Source: Desulfurivibrionaceae bacterium (GTDB lineage: Bacteria; Desulfobacterota; Desulfobulbia; Desulfobulbales; UBA5123). From it: a DNA stretch of 64,000 bases. The notes beneath the pieces are model-generated. The model searched no databases. It saw only the letters and a program-made list of their open reading frames with translations, and had not been told where the DNA came from. This document shows, piece by piece, positions 52,301 to 58,967 of the stretch. The stretch spans positions 1 through 64,000 of the forward strand of contig JAQYVW010000008.1 in NCBI GenBank assembly GCA_030145325.1. The letters run 5' to 3'. Position 1 is the first letter of the stretch. Each line of letters starts with the position of its first letter. Made by a program: the position numbers and the translations under genes.

Positions 52301-52552
52301 GACGACCCCAATATCGGCTTCAGCGGCAGCACTCTGAATATCACCGCCACGGTTGCAGCCGATGGTTCAGGACTTACCGGCACCATCACTAACGGCGCTA
52401 GCAGTGTCGTCAACGGTGCCTTCTTCGGGCCAACGGCGGAAGCCATCGCTGGCAATTTCCGGGCTGAAAGTGTTATGGAAACAAACGGAGTTGATAGTGC
52501 GACCTACAATGGTATTTTTAACGGGGCACTGACCAGTGGCTCTCTGCAGTAG
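46394..52552 (+). CDS. Large exported FecR-domain protein with Pro/Asn/Asp-rich repeat linker and three ~580-aa TbpB-barrel-like modules
   Basis: N-terminal FecR ('GEQRQLAIKGKIFQSDTIKTDARGRIQFLFTDNTIISLGQRAEMKI...ETPSATIGIRGSMYAG'); DNPPS repeats; recurring 'GSxxQGxGxxxxG', 'GLWxAGExS', 'GxFFGxxxxAxAGNF' motifs. Confidence 0.8.
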   Translation: MRHLMHQKKSTTGSILLLVALLLSCAIPVFAANSSPGKAVATVVALRGKVVALNTGGEQRQLAIKGKIFQSDTIKTDARGRIQFLFTDNTIISLGQRAEMKIDKYQWQNTSTDTLKTTVKEGAFRVMGGTLAKSTPQNFTTETPSATIGIRGSMYAGRVKGQMLSVVFQGGKGIFVRNPAGVVEISKPGFGTRVLSPTAAPAPPTKFSSAEISKISNGVDQDEPKDVPPAEEKPADQKKDDSPSDNPPSDNPPSDNPPNDNPPSDNPPSDNPPSDPTDWTEYPDTGPDTGPDLAPPSFPEPPPVIPIPDPPEVFVPPIIVTPAYTGATLTATENYATTPPLFTWGQDSLSLADDLTAISGNITAPDGTLVPFSLPSFTPTDTTYNFASIYSGSDYSQTQEITIQGNSLSLDGINYTADNLGEFFTYNRYFYSADLILQEFGFAGTPSPSAPSTGINVYSGTMTGSLQGADFDDTIPALPNIGGLATIKTNFTNHTVFGYYQDDQDQASFSTPMEDGFFFATTSGHDLTDITFFGSGEDLNDDFVLNMATAKSADFYGSANQGFGWSATGDAIATVNNTDVGDFKVIGAAFLEQTLTAPTTDKTWNGFATGLSEFTNLSTSTTSYTINKNSSDSATDLVVSLGATTGLVGGSINMADNDSANPFSINLGTDASAYIDDSWFAAMTTSSISAATKGLFIPELTDPQWSQYFTWGWWGLTPYANGTSKVEMDGLWVAGERSANLPATTGLALSDLLGQGSGITGHYAGQAEVNIGNATTGGYNEYTGSSVFDIDFSTSTFNNGSIDFNTASGPTFSNITGNVDANGIHATTLDLDGTSMGAAFFGLDGDFFGNDLAALAGNFFAQDSTYYYSGIFGGDLDSNGIVIPTPPNTFALSGNFISTLNNFTDVQESWWYGPTTPLTIDVSSGLLSGTLVAQDSTPIPINLSLPSSVEPTATYDPLLVTYDDIVSFSTDLTGTTQTTDYYLSYDNLGEFFTYKSDLFFTETITDYMFTDFGYAGIPSTTLPTDGIVKYSGQMSGEISNYTTAPNMFIWEEEDILGDMKIIANFKNNTVLGYFEDWGVGFSHFPIEDGFFIGTISGTDVTAITFVAGGNDFNGTPLLSLSTTGTANFFGSAQQGFGLSLTGDTYFEPTATQVGNFNLLAAGFQDSALAAPSGSKSWNGFAIETAYQYSDLTDNTLLNTYWVANTDDLASNFTLTLNADTGTVAGTMATTDAYGSSQTLSLGETGSVLNAYIDDTHFLTGIYSSQAANNLGGLLVTQRDEVQWSSFFSWGEWGEIQADATATTSTQTQGLWLAGELSNTLVPTYLSSLLSTGTNLTGNYQGGATIITSISDPDYSIYFNEEHIGVSNFEINFTNNSFTGMIDFSSSYGPYFDNISGTVNGTGIHADNLRANGVTLASTDFNLDGDFFGSGLNALGGSFWAIIDSYAVGTGIFGGDLDSNGIAETSTTSSVLAMTGKLSGVVTGSGTGSPSPAPGIWLGDVTTASSTDGTLTGSAGVTELITSDTATLDFGFLMEPYDPTNTYFEIFPEEQGVTLDRHGLTMSNLSVHTETLGEFAIFSGTVTDGTATWNELGFVGEETSSTILTSLPGTDLIESYNGHALYAIQDQLGNIGSEATGLHLEFNWHTGKVVGLIKEATFINHPVIFYGDVSSTGLTNISFLGGGISDHWDTTSTPYVVASYNELFSFDGTLDFNSFYGSEHQGIGATFSGTTPFIYDPAASAADWNTTIAAVKDPYSPNTDSLSFTGIDSWEGFAVSGTTLMSTDPSQLSFTIDKDTGLVTSGDLSLQCVLGGDFAVNNVEIGGTNGSAYASNKAFVAEMGCSTNDCIATLDDLANPINVGLEALGNYMFSSPDSFYGNDYTAWGYWQVTYTDPTTSKVTITPGLWTAGHERTPATVVQGLIADTALITGTYNGEAHALRNYSTFIDRVNGTSDLTVDFNARNVTGTMDFADDPNIGFSGSTLNITATVAADGSGLTGTITNGASSVVNGAFFGPTAEAIAGNFRAESVMETNGVDSATYNGIFNGALTSGSLQ
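47120..47218 (+). repeat. 15-bp tandem repeat encoding (DNPPS)n
   Basis: GATAATCCACCCAGC repeated about 6-7 times with few changes. Confidence 0.9.
49001..49037 (+). repeat. Intragenic near-identical repeat, copy A (copy B at 50741-50777; period 1740 bp)
   Basis: GGCATCTT[C/T]GGTGGCGATCTTGACAGCAACGGGATTG at both sites. Confidence 0.85.
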
Positions 52553-52577
52553 CCTGATGCCATTGGCTTCCAGAGAT

Positions 52578-52618
52578 GCCGACACGATTAAATGCCAACT
52601 ATTTTTGATCGTGTCGGC
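52578..52618 (+). terminator. Hairpin between FecR protein and cyclase genes
   Basis: GCCGACACGAT...ATCGTGTCGGC, 11-bp stem; no strong U tract so termination is uncertain. Confidence 0.4.
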
Positions 52619-52660
52619 AAATAGTTTCCCCAACAACATTCAATATCATGTGCTGGCATC

Positions 52661-54904
52661 ATGTTTTTTCACATAATAAAAAAACTGCTGGTGCCAACAC
52701 CATTCAAAATAGGGTTCCTCGTTGTTATTGTCGCCGCCCTTACCTACTACTCTTTCGGCACCCAAAAACCTGAGATCATCACCTCACTGGACAATCGTAT
52801 TATCGATGCCATGTTTCTCTGGCGGGGCGCACAAGATACTACTGACTCAGTGGTGATTGTCGATATCGATGAGAAAAGCCTTAAACAACTGGGGCAATGG
52901 CCATGGCCACGGGATACCGTTGCCAAACTGGTCTCAAATCTTCAAGCAGGCGGGGCAAAGGTAATCGGCCTAGATATCGTTTTCGCCGAGCCGGATCGGA
53001 CCTCGCCTAAAGAATTTGTCGATCAGCTGGGAAATTATCTGCACGGAGAGGTTCCCGCCGCGACCCTGCAACGTCTGCGGGATGACCCTACCATTGATCA
53101 TGACCTTATCTTGGGCCAGGCAGTCAGCACTGGTCACACCGTCCTAGGCTATGTTTTTCAAACCACCGACGACGGACTAAAAACAGCCTATGACCAACCT
53201 TTTCCCGCAGCCATTATCAGGGGCTTGCCAACCGGGGACACATACGACCAATTAGCCATTTACAAAGCTTATCGTGCCATCATTAATGTAGCCGAGGTAG
53301 CCCAGGCGGAAAGCGAAGGATTTTTCAATGTTTTCCCAGATGCCTCAGGTACGGTTCGCATGGTGCCCCTCCTCATGACCATGGACGGAATCCCTTACCC
53401 TTCCCTGGCTCTTGAAATGGTCAGAATCGGCATGAACAAAGACACAATAAAACTTCATCCCTCCCAACAAATCAGAGATAGGCAACGTGGCCTACTGGGG
53501 GTCAGCGTCGGCAAAAGCTATATACCCACCAATAACCGCGGCCAAATGACGGTTAATTTTCGTGGTTCAAATAAAACCTTCCCCTATCTTTCCGCCATTG
53601 ACATTATCAACGGCAAAGAACTCAACCGAGTTCGCAACAAATACGTTTTGATCGGTACTTCTGCGGCTGGCATCCTTGATCTCCGGGCCACGCCCTTTTC
53701 CAATGTTTTCCCCGGCGTCGAGGTCCATGCCAACGTTATAGACAACGTCCTGGCCGGAGATCCGTTTGTTTTCGATCTCCTCACTGAGATCGGCATTACC
53801 TATCTGCTCATTGTTCTTGGTGGCCTTTTTCTCGTTGCCCTCCTTGCATTCAGTAGTCCGCTGGCTGGCGGTTTGGGTGGCTTCTTATTGCTGGAAGCTA
53901 CCATTATTGGCAATTACCATTATTTATTTCTACATAACAAGATCATCGGCATCACCTACCCGCTACTAACCATTATCATCATTTTTATGATCGTAACCCT
54001 CTTCAACTACTTCTTTGAAGGCCGCGAGAAGAAGTTCATCAGCCATGCCTTCGGTCATTATGTTTCGCCGCAAGTGGTCAAAAAGTTGATGGCCCATCCG
54101 GAAAATCTTGCTCTGGCCGGTGAAGAAAAAACTTTGACCGTGCTCTTCAGCGACATCCGGGGCTTCACCACCATTTCCGAATCAATGAGTTCCACCCAAC
54201 TGGCTCTGTTTATGAATCGCTATCTCACCGCCATGAGTTCGGTAATCATGCAATGCCAAGGGACGGTGGACAAATTTATCGGCGACGCGATCATGGCAAT
54301 ATGGGGCGCTCCCCTTGATGACCATGACCATGCCGCCAATGCGGTACGATCAGCCCTAGGGATGATGGAGAAACTACGTGAAAAACAACCACAATGGCAA
54401 GCCGAGGGAATCCCGGCCATTGATATCGGCATCGGTATCAACACCGGCACCATGAGTGTCGGCAACTTTGGCAGCGCCGAACGGTTCGACTATACGGTAC
54501 TGGGTGACGCCGTCAATCTCGGCGCTCGTCTGGAAGGATCCAACAAGACATACGGCACCAACATCATTATCTCCCAATACACCCTCACAGAACTGGGCGA
54601 CCGGTTTTTCTGCCGCTTTATTGATATGGTAAAAGTAAAGGGGAAACTAAAACCGGTTAAAATATACGAACCGTTGACCGAGGGTGAACCCAGCGAAGAG
54701 TTACGCCGGGAAGTAGCAGTATTTGAAGAGGCGATGGAGGAATATCACTGCCAAAACTTTGCCAAGGCAGCAACAATTATTAACGAATTACACGAAACCA
54801 ACCCCAGCAAGCTTTATTGCCTTTACCGTGATCGGATCAGGAAATATCAGAAAACTCCACCACCGCCAGACTGGGACGGCTCTTTCACCTTCACATCGAA
54901 ATAA
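52661..54904 (+). CDS. CHASE2-domain adenylate/guanylate cyclase
   Basis: N-terminal CHASE2 (DAMFLWRGAQDTTDSVVIVDIDEKSLKQLGQWPWPRDTVAKLVSNLQAGGAKVIGLDIVFAEPDR), TMs, class III cyclase (VLFSDIRGFTTISESM...GDAIMAIWGAPLDDHDHAANAVRSAL...GIGINTGTMSVGNFGSAERFDYTVLGDAVNLGARLEG). Confidence 0.94.
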   Translation: MFFHIIKKLLVPTPFKIGFLVVIVAALTYYSFGTQKPEIITSLDNRIIDAMFLWRGAQDTTDSVVIVDIDEKSLKQLGQWPWPRDTVAKLVSNLQAGGAKVIGLDIVFAEPDRTSPKEFVDQLGNYLHGEVPAATLQRLRDDPTIDHDLILGQAVSTGHTVLGYVFQTTDDGLKTAYDQPFPAAIIRGLPTGDTYDQLAIYKAYRAIINVAEVAQAESEGFFNVFPDASGTVRMVPLLMTMDGIPYPSLALEMVRIGMNKDTIKLHPSQQIRDRQRGLLGVSVGKSYIPTNNRGQMTVNFRGSNKTFPYLSAIDIINGKELNRVRNKYVLIGTSAAGILDLRATPFSNVFPGVEVHANVIDNVLAGDPFVFDLLTEIGITYLLIVLGGLFLVALLAFSSPLAGGLGGFLLLEATIIGNYHYLFLHNKIIGITYPLLTIIIIFMIVTLFNYFFEGREKKFISHAFGHYVSPQVVKKLMAHPENLALAGEEKTLTVLFSDIRGFTTISESMSSTQLALFMNRYLTAMSSVIMQCQGTVDKFIGDAIMAIWGAPLDDHDHAANAVRSALGMMEKLREKQPQWQAEGIPAIDIGIGINTGTMSVGNFGSAERFDYTVLGDAVNLGARLEGSNKTYGTNIIISQYTLTELGDRFFCRFIDMVKVKGKLKPVKIYEPLTEGEPSEELRREVAVFEEAMEEYHCQNFAKAATIINELHETNPSKLYCLYRDRIRKYQKTPPPPDWDGSFTFTSK

Positions 54905-55407
54905 AATAACGCTGCTGGTGACTCAACCAAGATAATCAATTGTATAAGTAGTCATAGGCCGGGGAAGGTGCGCAGCGTTTCCCCAACGCCGAAGGAGGCC
55001 AATTCTTCAGCACTCAGCCACCGCATCACTTTTTTCAAAAACATCGGCGCATCAAGAAGGTTGACGGAAGCGGTTTATAAAAGATTATGACATTTTATAC
55101 CAACAAACGTCCAAAGCTTAGACCACATCAAGAAATCATGAACAGGCAACACCTTTACTGCTAAACGCGGCCAAGATCGTTACCCAGAGAAAAACAAGAA
55201 GTTATGAGCCAAGAAAAATATGCAAGATTCTAACTGAAAGGCCTGAAGCCAAATAGAAATAAAACTATTTTTTTCAAACAAATAAAGCCATTAAACACTG
55301 GTGCAATTCGCCAGGAAGTTGATATACTAGCTTTCATAGTCAATAAAAATCGAATAATATAACAAAGAGCAACGACACAAACCTACGAAACAGAACTGGA
55401 GAACAAG

Positions 55408-55758
55408 ATGGATCTGGAACAAATTACCCGTGACATCTTTCGGATACCTATCCTTGATTCTAATGATGTGACGGCATTAATTGAGAAACAATCCCTACCG
55501 GTAATCAATCTAGGCAGTAAAGGAATAGGCATTCTGCTGAGCGAGGACGAAGCCTTCCCGGTGAGCGACGAAACATTTGCCATTTCTTTACACCTCAGCG
55601 GAAAACAATTTGAATTACAGGGAAAAATAGTCCATGCTTCCCCACAGGAATCGGGGAATTACCTTTGCGGGGTCGAATTTATCGACATGAGCAAACAGTG
55701 CGGAAAAACTATTACCAATTATATAAAAAAACACCGTAGCAGTATGTTTAAAGAATAA
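55408..55758 (+). CDS. PilZ-like domain protein
   Basis: PVINLGSKGIGILLSEDEAF...GKIVHASPQESGNYLCGVEFIDMS. Confidence 0.6.
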   Translation: MDLEQITRDIFRIPILDSNDVTALIEKQSLPVINLGSKGIGILLSEDEAFPVSDETFAISLHLSGKQFELQGKIVHASPQESGNYLCGVEFIDMSKQCGKTITNYIKKHRSSMFKE

Positions 55759-55801
55759 ACGGCCGTTAAGAAGTCATTTCCCGGCTACTTTTAGGATAAA
55801 A

Positions 55802-56200
55802 ATGAACATGGCAAATAAGAAAGCAGGCAAAGATATCCTTGCAGATATCCTGACCGGAGACCATGATCACCACTTGCCGGGCCTTGATGAACTTACCCAG
55901 CTAATCAGGCACAACTCCAAACCCCAACCTGCTAAAAAAAAGAAACCCAGCAAAAAAGCCAGCCGACAGCAACATGGCATAAAAAGAAAATCCACTCACT
56001 ATCTCTCTGAGGGGGTTTTTGAAGACTTAGGTGACGCCCGCGATACCCTTAAAGATATGCTGCCAGAAGAGGTTCGTTCACAGATTTCCAAATCCGGCAT
56101 CGTTGACACGGCTTTAAAAATGATCTTACAAGAACTGGCGGCCAAAGGAAAAGATAGTGTCCTTTTCAAGCAGCTCAAGAAAGATCATAAGAGCGAATAA
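55802..56200 (+). CDS. Ribbon-helix-helix-like protein with Lys-rich linker, likely ParA partner
   Basis: KRKSTHYLSEGVFEDLGDARDTLKDMLPEEVRSQISKSGIVDTALKMILQEL after a basic stretch (KKKKPSKKASRQQHGIKRK). Confidence 0.55.
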   Translation: MNMANKKAGKDILADILTGDHDHHLPGLDELTQLIRHNSKPQPAKKKKPSKKASRQQHGIKRKSTHYLSEGVFEDLGDARDTLKDMLPEEVRSQISKSGIVDTALKMILQELAAKGKDSVLFKQLKKDHKSE

Positions 56201-56296
56201 AGTGGGCATCTTGCCACAACCCAATATCATCCCGGCAATGCCACAACAACAAGAATGTTCAAACCCTGATCTCATAAACCGAGCGGAGACTGCCTG

Positions 56297-57226
56297 ATGG
56301 TTCTCACATGCCCTCATTGCAAGAAGCAGCACAATATTGATGAAAAACTGATCCCGCCGAATATAAAAAAGGCGCGCTGTAAATATTGCGGCAACCAATT
56401 CCTCTTGCCTGGTCGCCAAGACACTGAGGCTCCCGACCTTACTGCGCCCCCCCCCCCAGAACAAAAAGGGCCACGACGAATCGGTATCTCCATTAGCAAG
56501 GGTGGAGTGGGCAAAACCACCACCGCTGTTAACCTTGCCGCCGGACTTGCCTTCGCTGGCTTCAAAGTCTTACTGGTTGACACCGATACCCAAGGGCAAG
56601 ACAGCTTCATGCTTGGCATCAAACCTAAGGCTGGGCTTACTGAACTGGTAACTGAGGAATTAACTGCCAATGAAGCCGTGGTCAAAGCCCGCGAGCGACT
56701 ATGGTTGTTGTCCGGCGGGAAATCCCTTGCCGGCATCAAGAGATTAATTGATCGCAAGGACTTCGGTGGCGAGATGACCCTCTCTGACGCCCTAAAACCC
56801 ATTGAAGACCAATATGACTATGTCATCGTGGACACTTCACCAGGCTGGGACCCTTTGACTGTTAACGTTCTCTTCTATGTCAATGAAGTGTTAACACCGG
56901 TCTCCTTAGAGGTAATGACCCTGCAAGGACTTCTCGAATTCTTAAAAAGTATTGCCACCATCCAAAAACATCGCAAAGATGTCGCATTACGTTACATCTT
57001 GCCGACATTTATGGATAAACGAGTTAAGCAATCCATAGGCATTATGGAAAAAATAAAAGAACTGTACGGACCCTTACTTTGCTCTCCAGTCCGATATAAT
57101 GTCCGGCTCTCTGAAGCTCCGGCTTACGGACAAACTATTTTTGAATTTGCTCCTGGCTCGCCAGGAGCTGAAGATTACCGGGAACTGGTACGCAAAGTTG
57201 CGGGCAACCCGAAACTGCTCCGCTAA
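56297..57226 (+). CDS. ParA/MinD-family ATPase with N-terminal MJ0042-type zinc ribbon
   Basis: LTCPHCKKQHNIDEKLIPPNIKKARCKYCGNQF; ISISKGGVGKTTTAVNLAAGLAFAGFKVLLVDTDTQGQDS; VIVDTSPGWDPLTVN. Confidence 0.88.
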   Translation: MVLTCPHCKKQHNIDEKLIPPNIKKARCKYCGNQFLLPGRQDTEAPDLTAPPPPEQKGPRRIGISISKGGVGKTTTAVNLAAGLAFAGFKVLLVDTDTQGQDSFMLGIKPKAGLTELVTEELTANEAVVKARERLWLLSGGKSLAGIKRLIDRKDFGGEMTLSDALKPIEDQYDYVIVDTSPGWDPLTVNVLFYVNEVLTPVSLEVMTLQGLLEFLKSIATIQKHRKDVALRYILPTFMDKRVKQSIGIMEKIKELYGPLLCSPVRYNVRLSEAPAYGQTIFEFAPGSPGAEDYRELVRKVAGNPKLLR

Positions 57227-57280
57227 CCGCCAATCCAATCACTCCTTTGATGGGTTCTCAGGGTAGTACCAAAAAAGATT

Positions 57281-57323
57281 AAAAAAAAAGGCTTCAGGCG
57301 TAAACGCCTGAAGCCTTTTTTTA
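57281..57323. terminator. Bidirectional rho-independent terminator
   Basis: AAAAAAAAGGCTTCAGGCG-TAAA-CGCCTGAAGCCTTTTTTT between convergent genes. Confidence 0.92.
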
Positions 57324-57342
57324 TCTGCGAACAATTATATTC

Positions 57343-57906
57343 TTATTTCTTTTTGGCCATTTGCACATCCAGTTGCTTCAAAATAGTTTTACTGACATCA
57401 AGGGTCTCATCGACATACAAAATACCGGAACGGGCACCCTGGCCGGTATTATCCATTATAACCGTGAAACCCTCTTTCTTACCAAAATCCTTGATGATAG
57501 CCCCCAACTCATCCAAAATTGGCCCCATCAATTTCTTTTTCAAAGCCTGCATCTCAAAGGTTGCATCACTGGAGACAATTTTTCCGTACTCTTCAATCTT
57601 TTGCAGCTCCCTAAGCTTCCCCTGCAGGATGTCCTGAGACCAAACTGTTTTCTTTTTATCTATCTCATTTTTAAGGAAATCATATTTATCACGCTCTTTC
57701 TGAACTGTTTTCTGTAATTCAGCACCCTTGTCCTGCAATTGCGACTGCACGGAATTTGCGATCTTTGAATTTGCAACAATATACTGCAAATCAATAACAC
57801 CTATTTTTAATGGTTTTGCAGCCAAGACAGTGGTACCAGCCGACAAAGTCAAAGCAAAAACAAGGGCAGCAGTAATAATCCCTCTGGTCATGATTTTCAT
57901 CTTCAT
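57343..57906 (-). CDS. OmpH/Skp family periplasmic chaperone
   Basis: Signal peptide, KIGVIDLQYIVANSKIANSVQSQLQDKGAELQKTVQKERDKYDFLKNEIDKKK...GFTVIMDNTGQGARSGILYVDETLDVSKTILKQLD. Confidence 0.88.
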   Translation of the reverse strand: MKMKIMTRGIITAALVFALTLSAGTTVLAAKPLKIGVIDLQYIVANSKIANSVQSQLQDKGAELQKTVQKERDKYDFLKNEIDKKKTVWSQDILQGKLRELQKIEEYGKIVSSDATFEMQALKKKLMGPILDELGAIIKDFGKKEGFTVIMDNTGQGARSGILYVDETLDVSKTILKQLDVQMAKKK

Positions 57907-57960
57907 TCCTCTTGGTTAGATATTATCTAAAAAATCTCAGCTATAATTATAAAAAGGACT

Positions 57961-58014
57961 ACAACAAATCGCCGGGAAAGAATGTATAAACATCCCTTCC
58001 CGGCGATTTGTTGT
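57961..58014 (-). terminator. Long hairpin/terminator downstream of pal
   Basis: ACAACAAATCGCCGGGAA...TTCCCGGCGATTTGTTGT, 18-bp perfect stem. Confidence 0.7.
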
Positions 58015-58042
58015 AAAAATACAACTCACTGATTTCTATGAA

Positions 58043-58633
58043 TTACTTGATGAGGAAAAAGTCATCCCGACGATTTTGCGCCCAAGACAATTCATCATGT
58101 CCATAAACCAAAGGTTTTTCCTCACCAAAGCTCACGGTCTTGAGCCGATCCTCTGAGATACCCATATTGAGCAGATATTTCATGGCAGCCCGAGCCCTTC
58201 TTTCCCCAAGAGCCATATTATACTCATTGGTACCGCGCTCGTCACAATTGCCTTCAATACGGATGACAGATCGAGAATTATTCTTAAGATAATACGCATT
58301 GCCGTCAATGCGTCCCCTTTGATCGTTACGAATACCAGATTGATCAAAGTCAAAATAAACCGGGAGCAACTCGCCAGAAGTTCTACCTTCAGAGTAGGTA
58401 TTAGTCTCGGTGGCACGAGACGAAGAAGTTGCCGAAGAAAGTGATTCTTCGGCTCCCATGGCTTCGCCACCATCTTGTTGGTTTGCCATGGCTTGACCAT
58501 TAGCTTGCCCACTGGTTTGACCAGCAGACTGACCATCAGTACGAACAGTTTTTTGTGCACAACCAGTAGCGAAAAAAGACAGTGAGACAACAACGGCTCC
58601 CACGGTTAAAACTCGAATCATCTCATACTTCAT
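58043..58633 (-). CDS. pal: Peptidoglycan-associated lipoprotein (OmpA family)
   Basis: Lipobox FFATGCAQ; VYFDFDQSGIRNDQRGRIDGNAYYLKNNSRSVIRIEGNCDERGTNEYNMALGERRARAAMKYL. Confidence 0.92.
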   Translation of the reverse strand: MKYEMIRVLTVGAVVVSLSFFATGCAQKTVRTDGQSAGQTSGQANGQAMANQQDGGEAMGAEESLSSATSSSRATETNTYSEGRTSGELLPVYFDFDQSGIRNDQRGRIDGNAYYLKNNSRSVIRIEGNCDERGTNEYNMALGERRARAAMKYLLNMGISEDRLKTVSFGEEKPLVYGHDELSWAQNRRDDFFLIK

Positions 58634-58967
58634 AATTACTCTCTCCTTGTCCCAAAATCTCGCTGAATAAATCGACGGAATAATCGTCAAACGATTTGAC
58701 AATATTATCTAATAAAATCCATTATAGAGAAACGATTGGGAAATTCAATTTTTTTTTAATAAATTATGCTACTCGCAACAAATGCCGGTCACCAATGAGT
58801 AACACATCATCATGACCATCACAATAATTGAGGTTGCAAATTCACTCGTGACAACATAGATTATTTTGATAATAATTTCCAACTTTCATACGGAAAGAAC
58901 ACTTCCTAAGTGTTTTTGTTCCCTGACTAATTTATTCAACATACCCTAAAAGACAGATAATACAAAT

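Noticed and set aside
54905-55400. Minus-strand fragment MRWLSAEELASFGVGETLRTFPGL near 54960-55030 that looks like a gene remnant
   Set aside because: Too short and flanked by stops; could not be assigned to a family.
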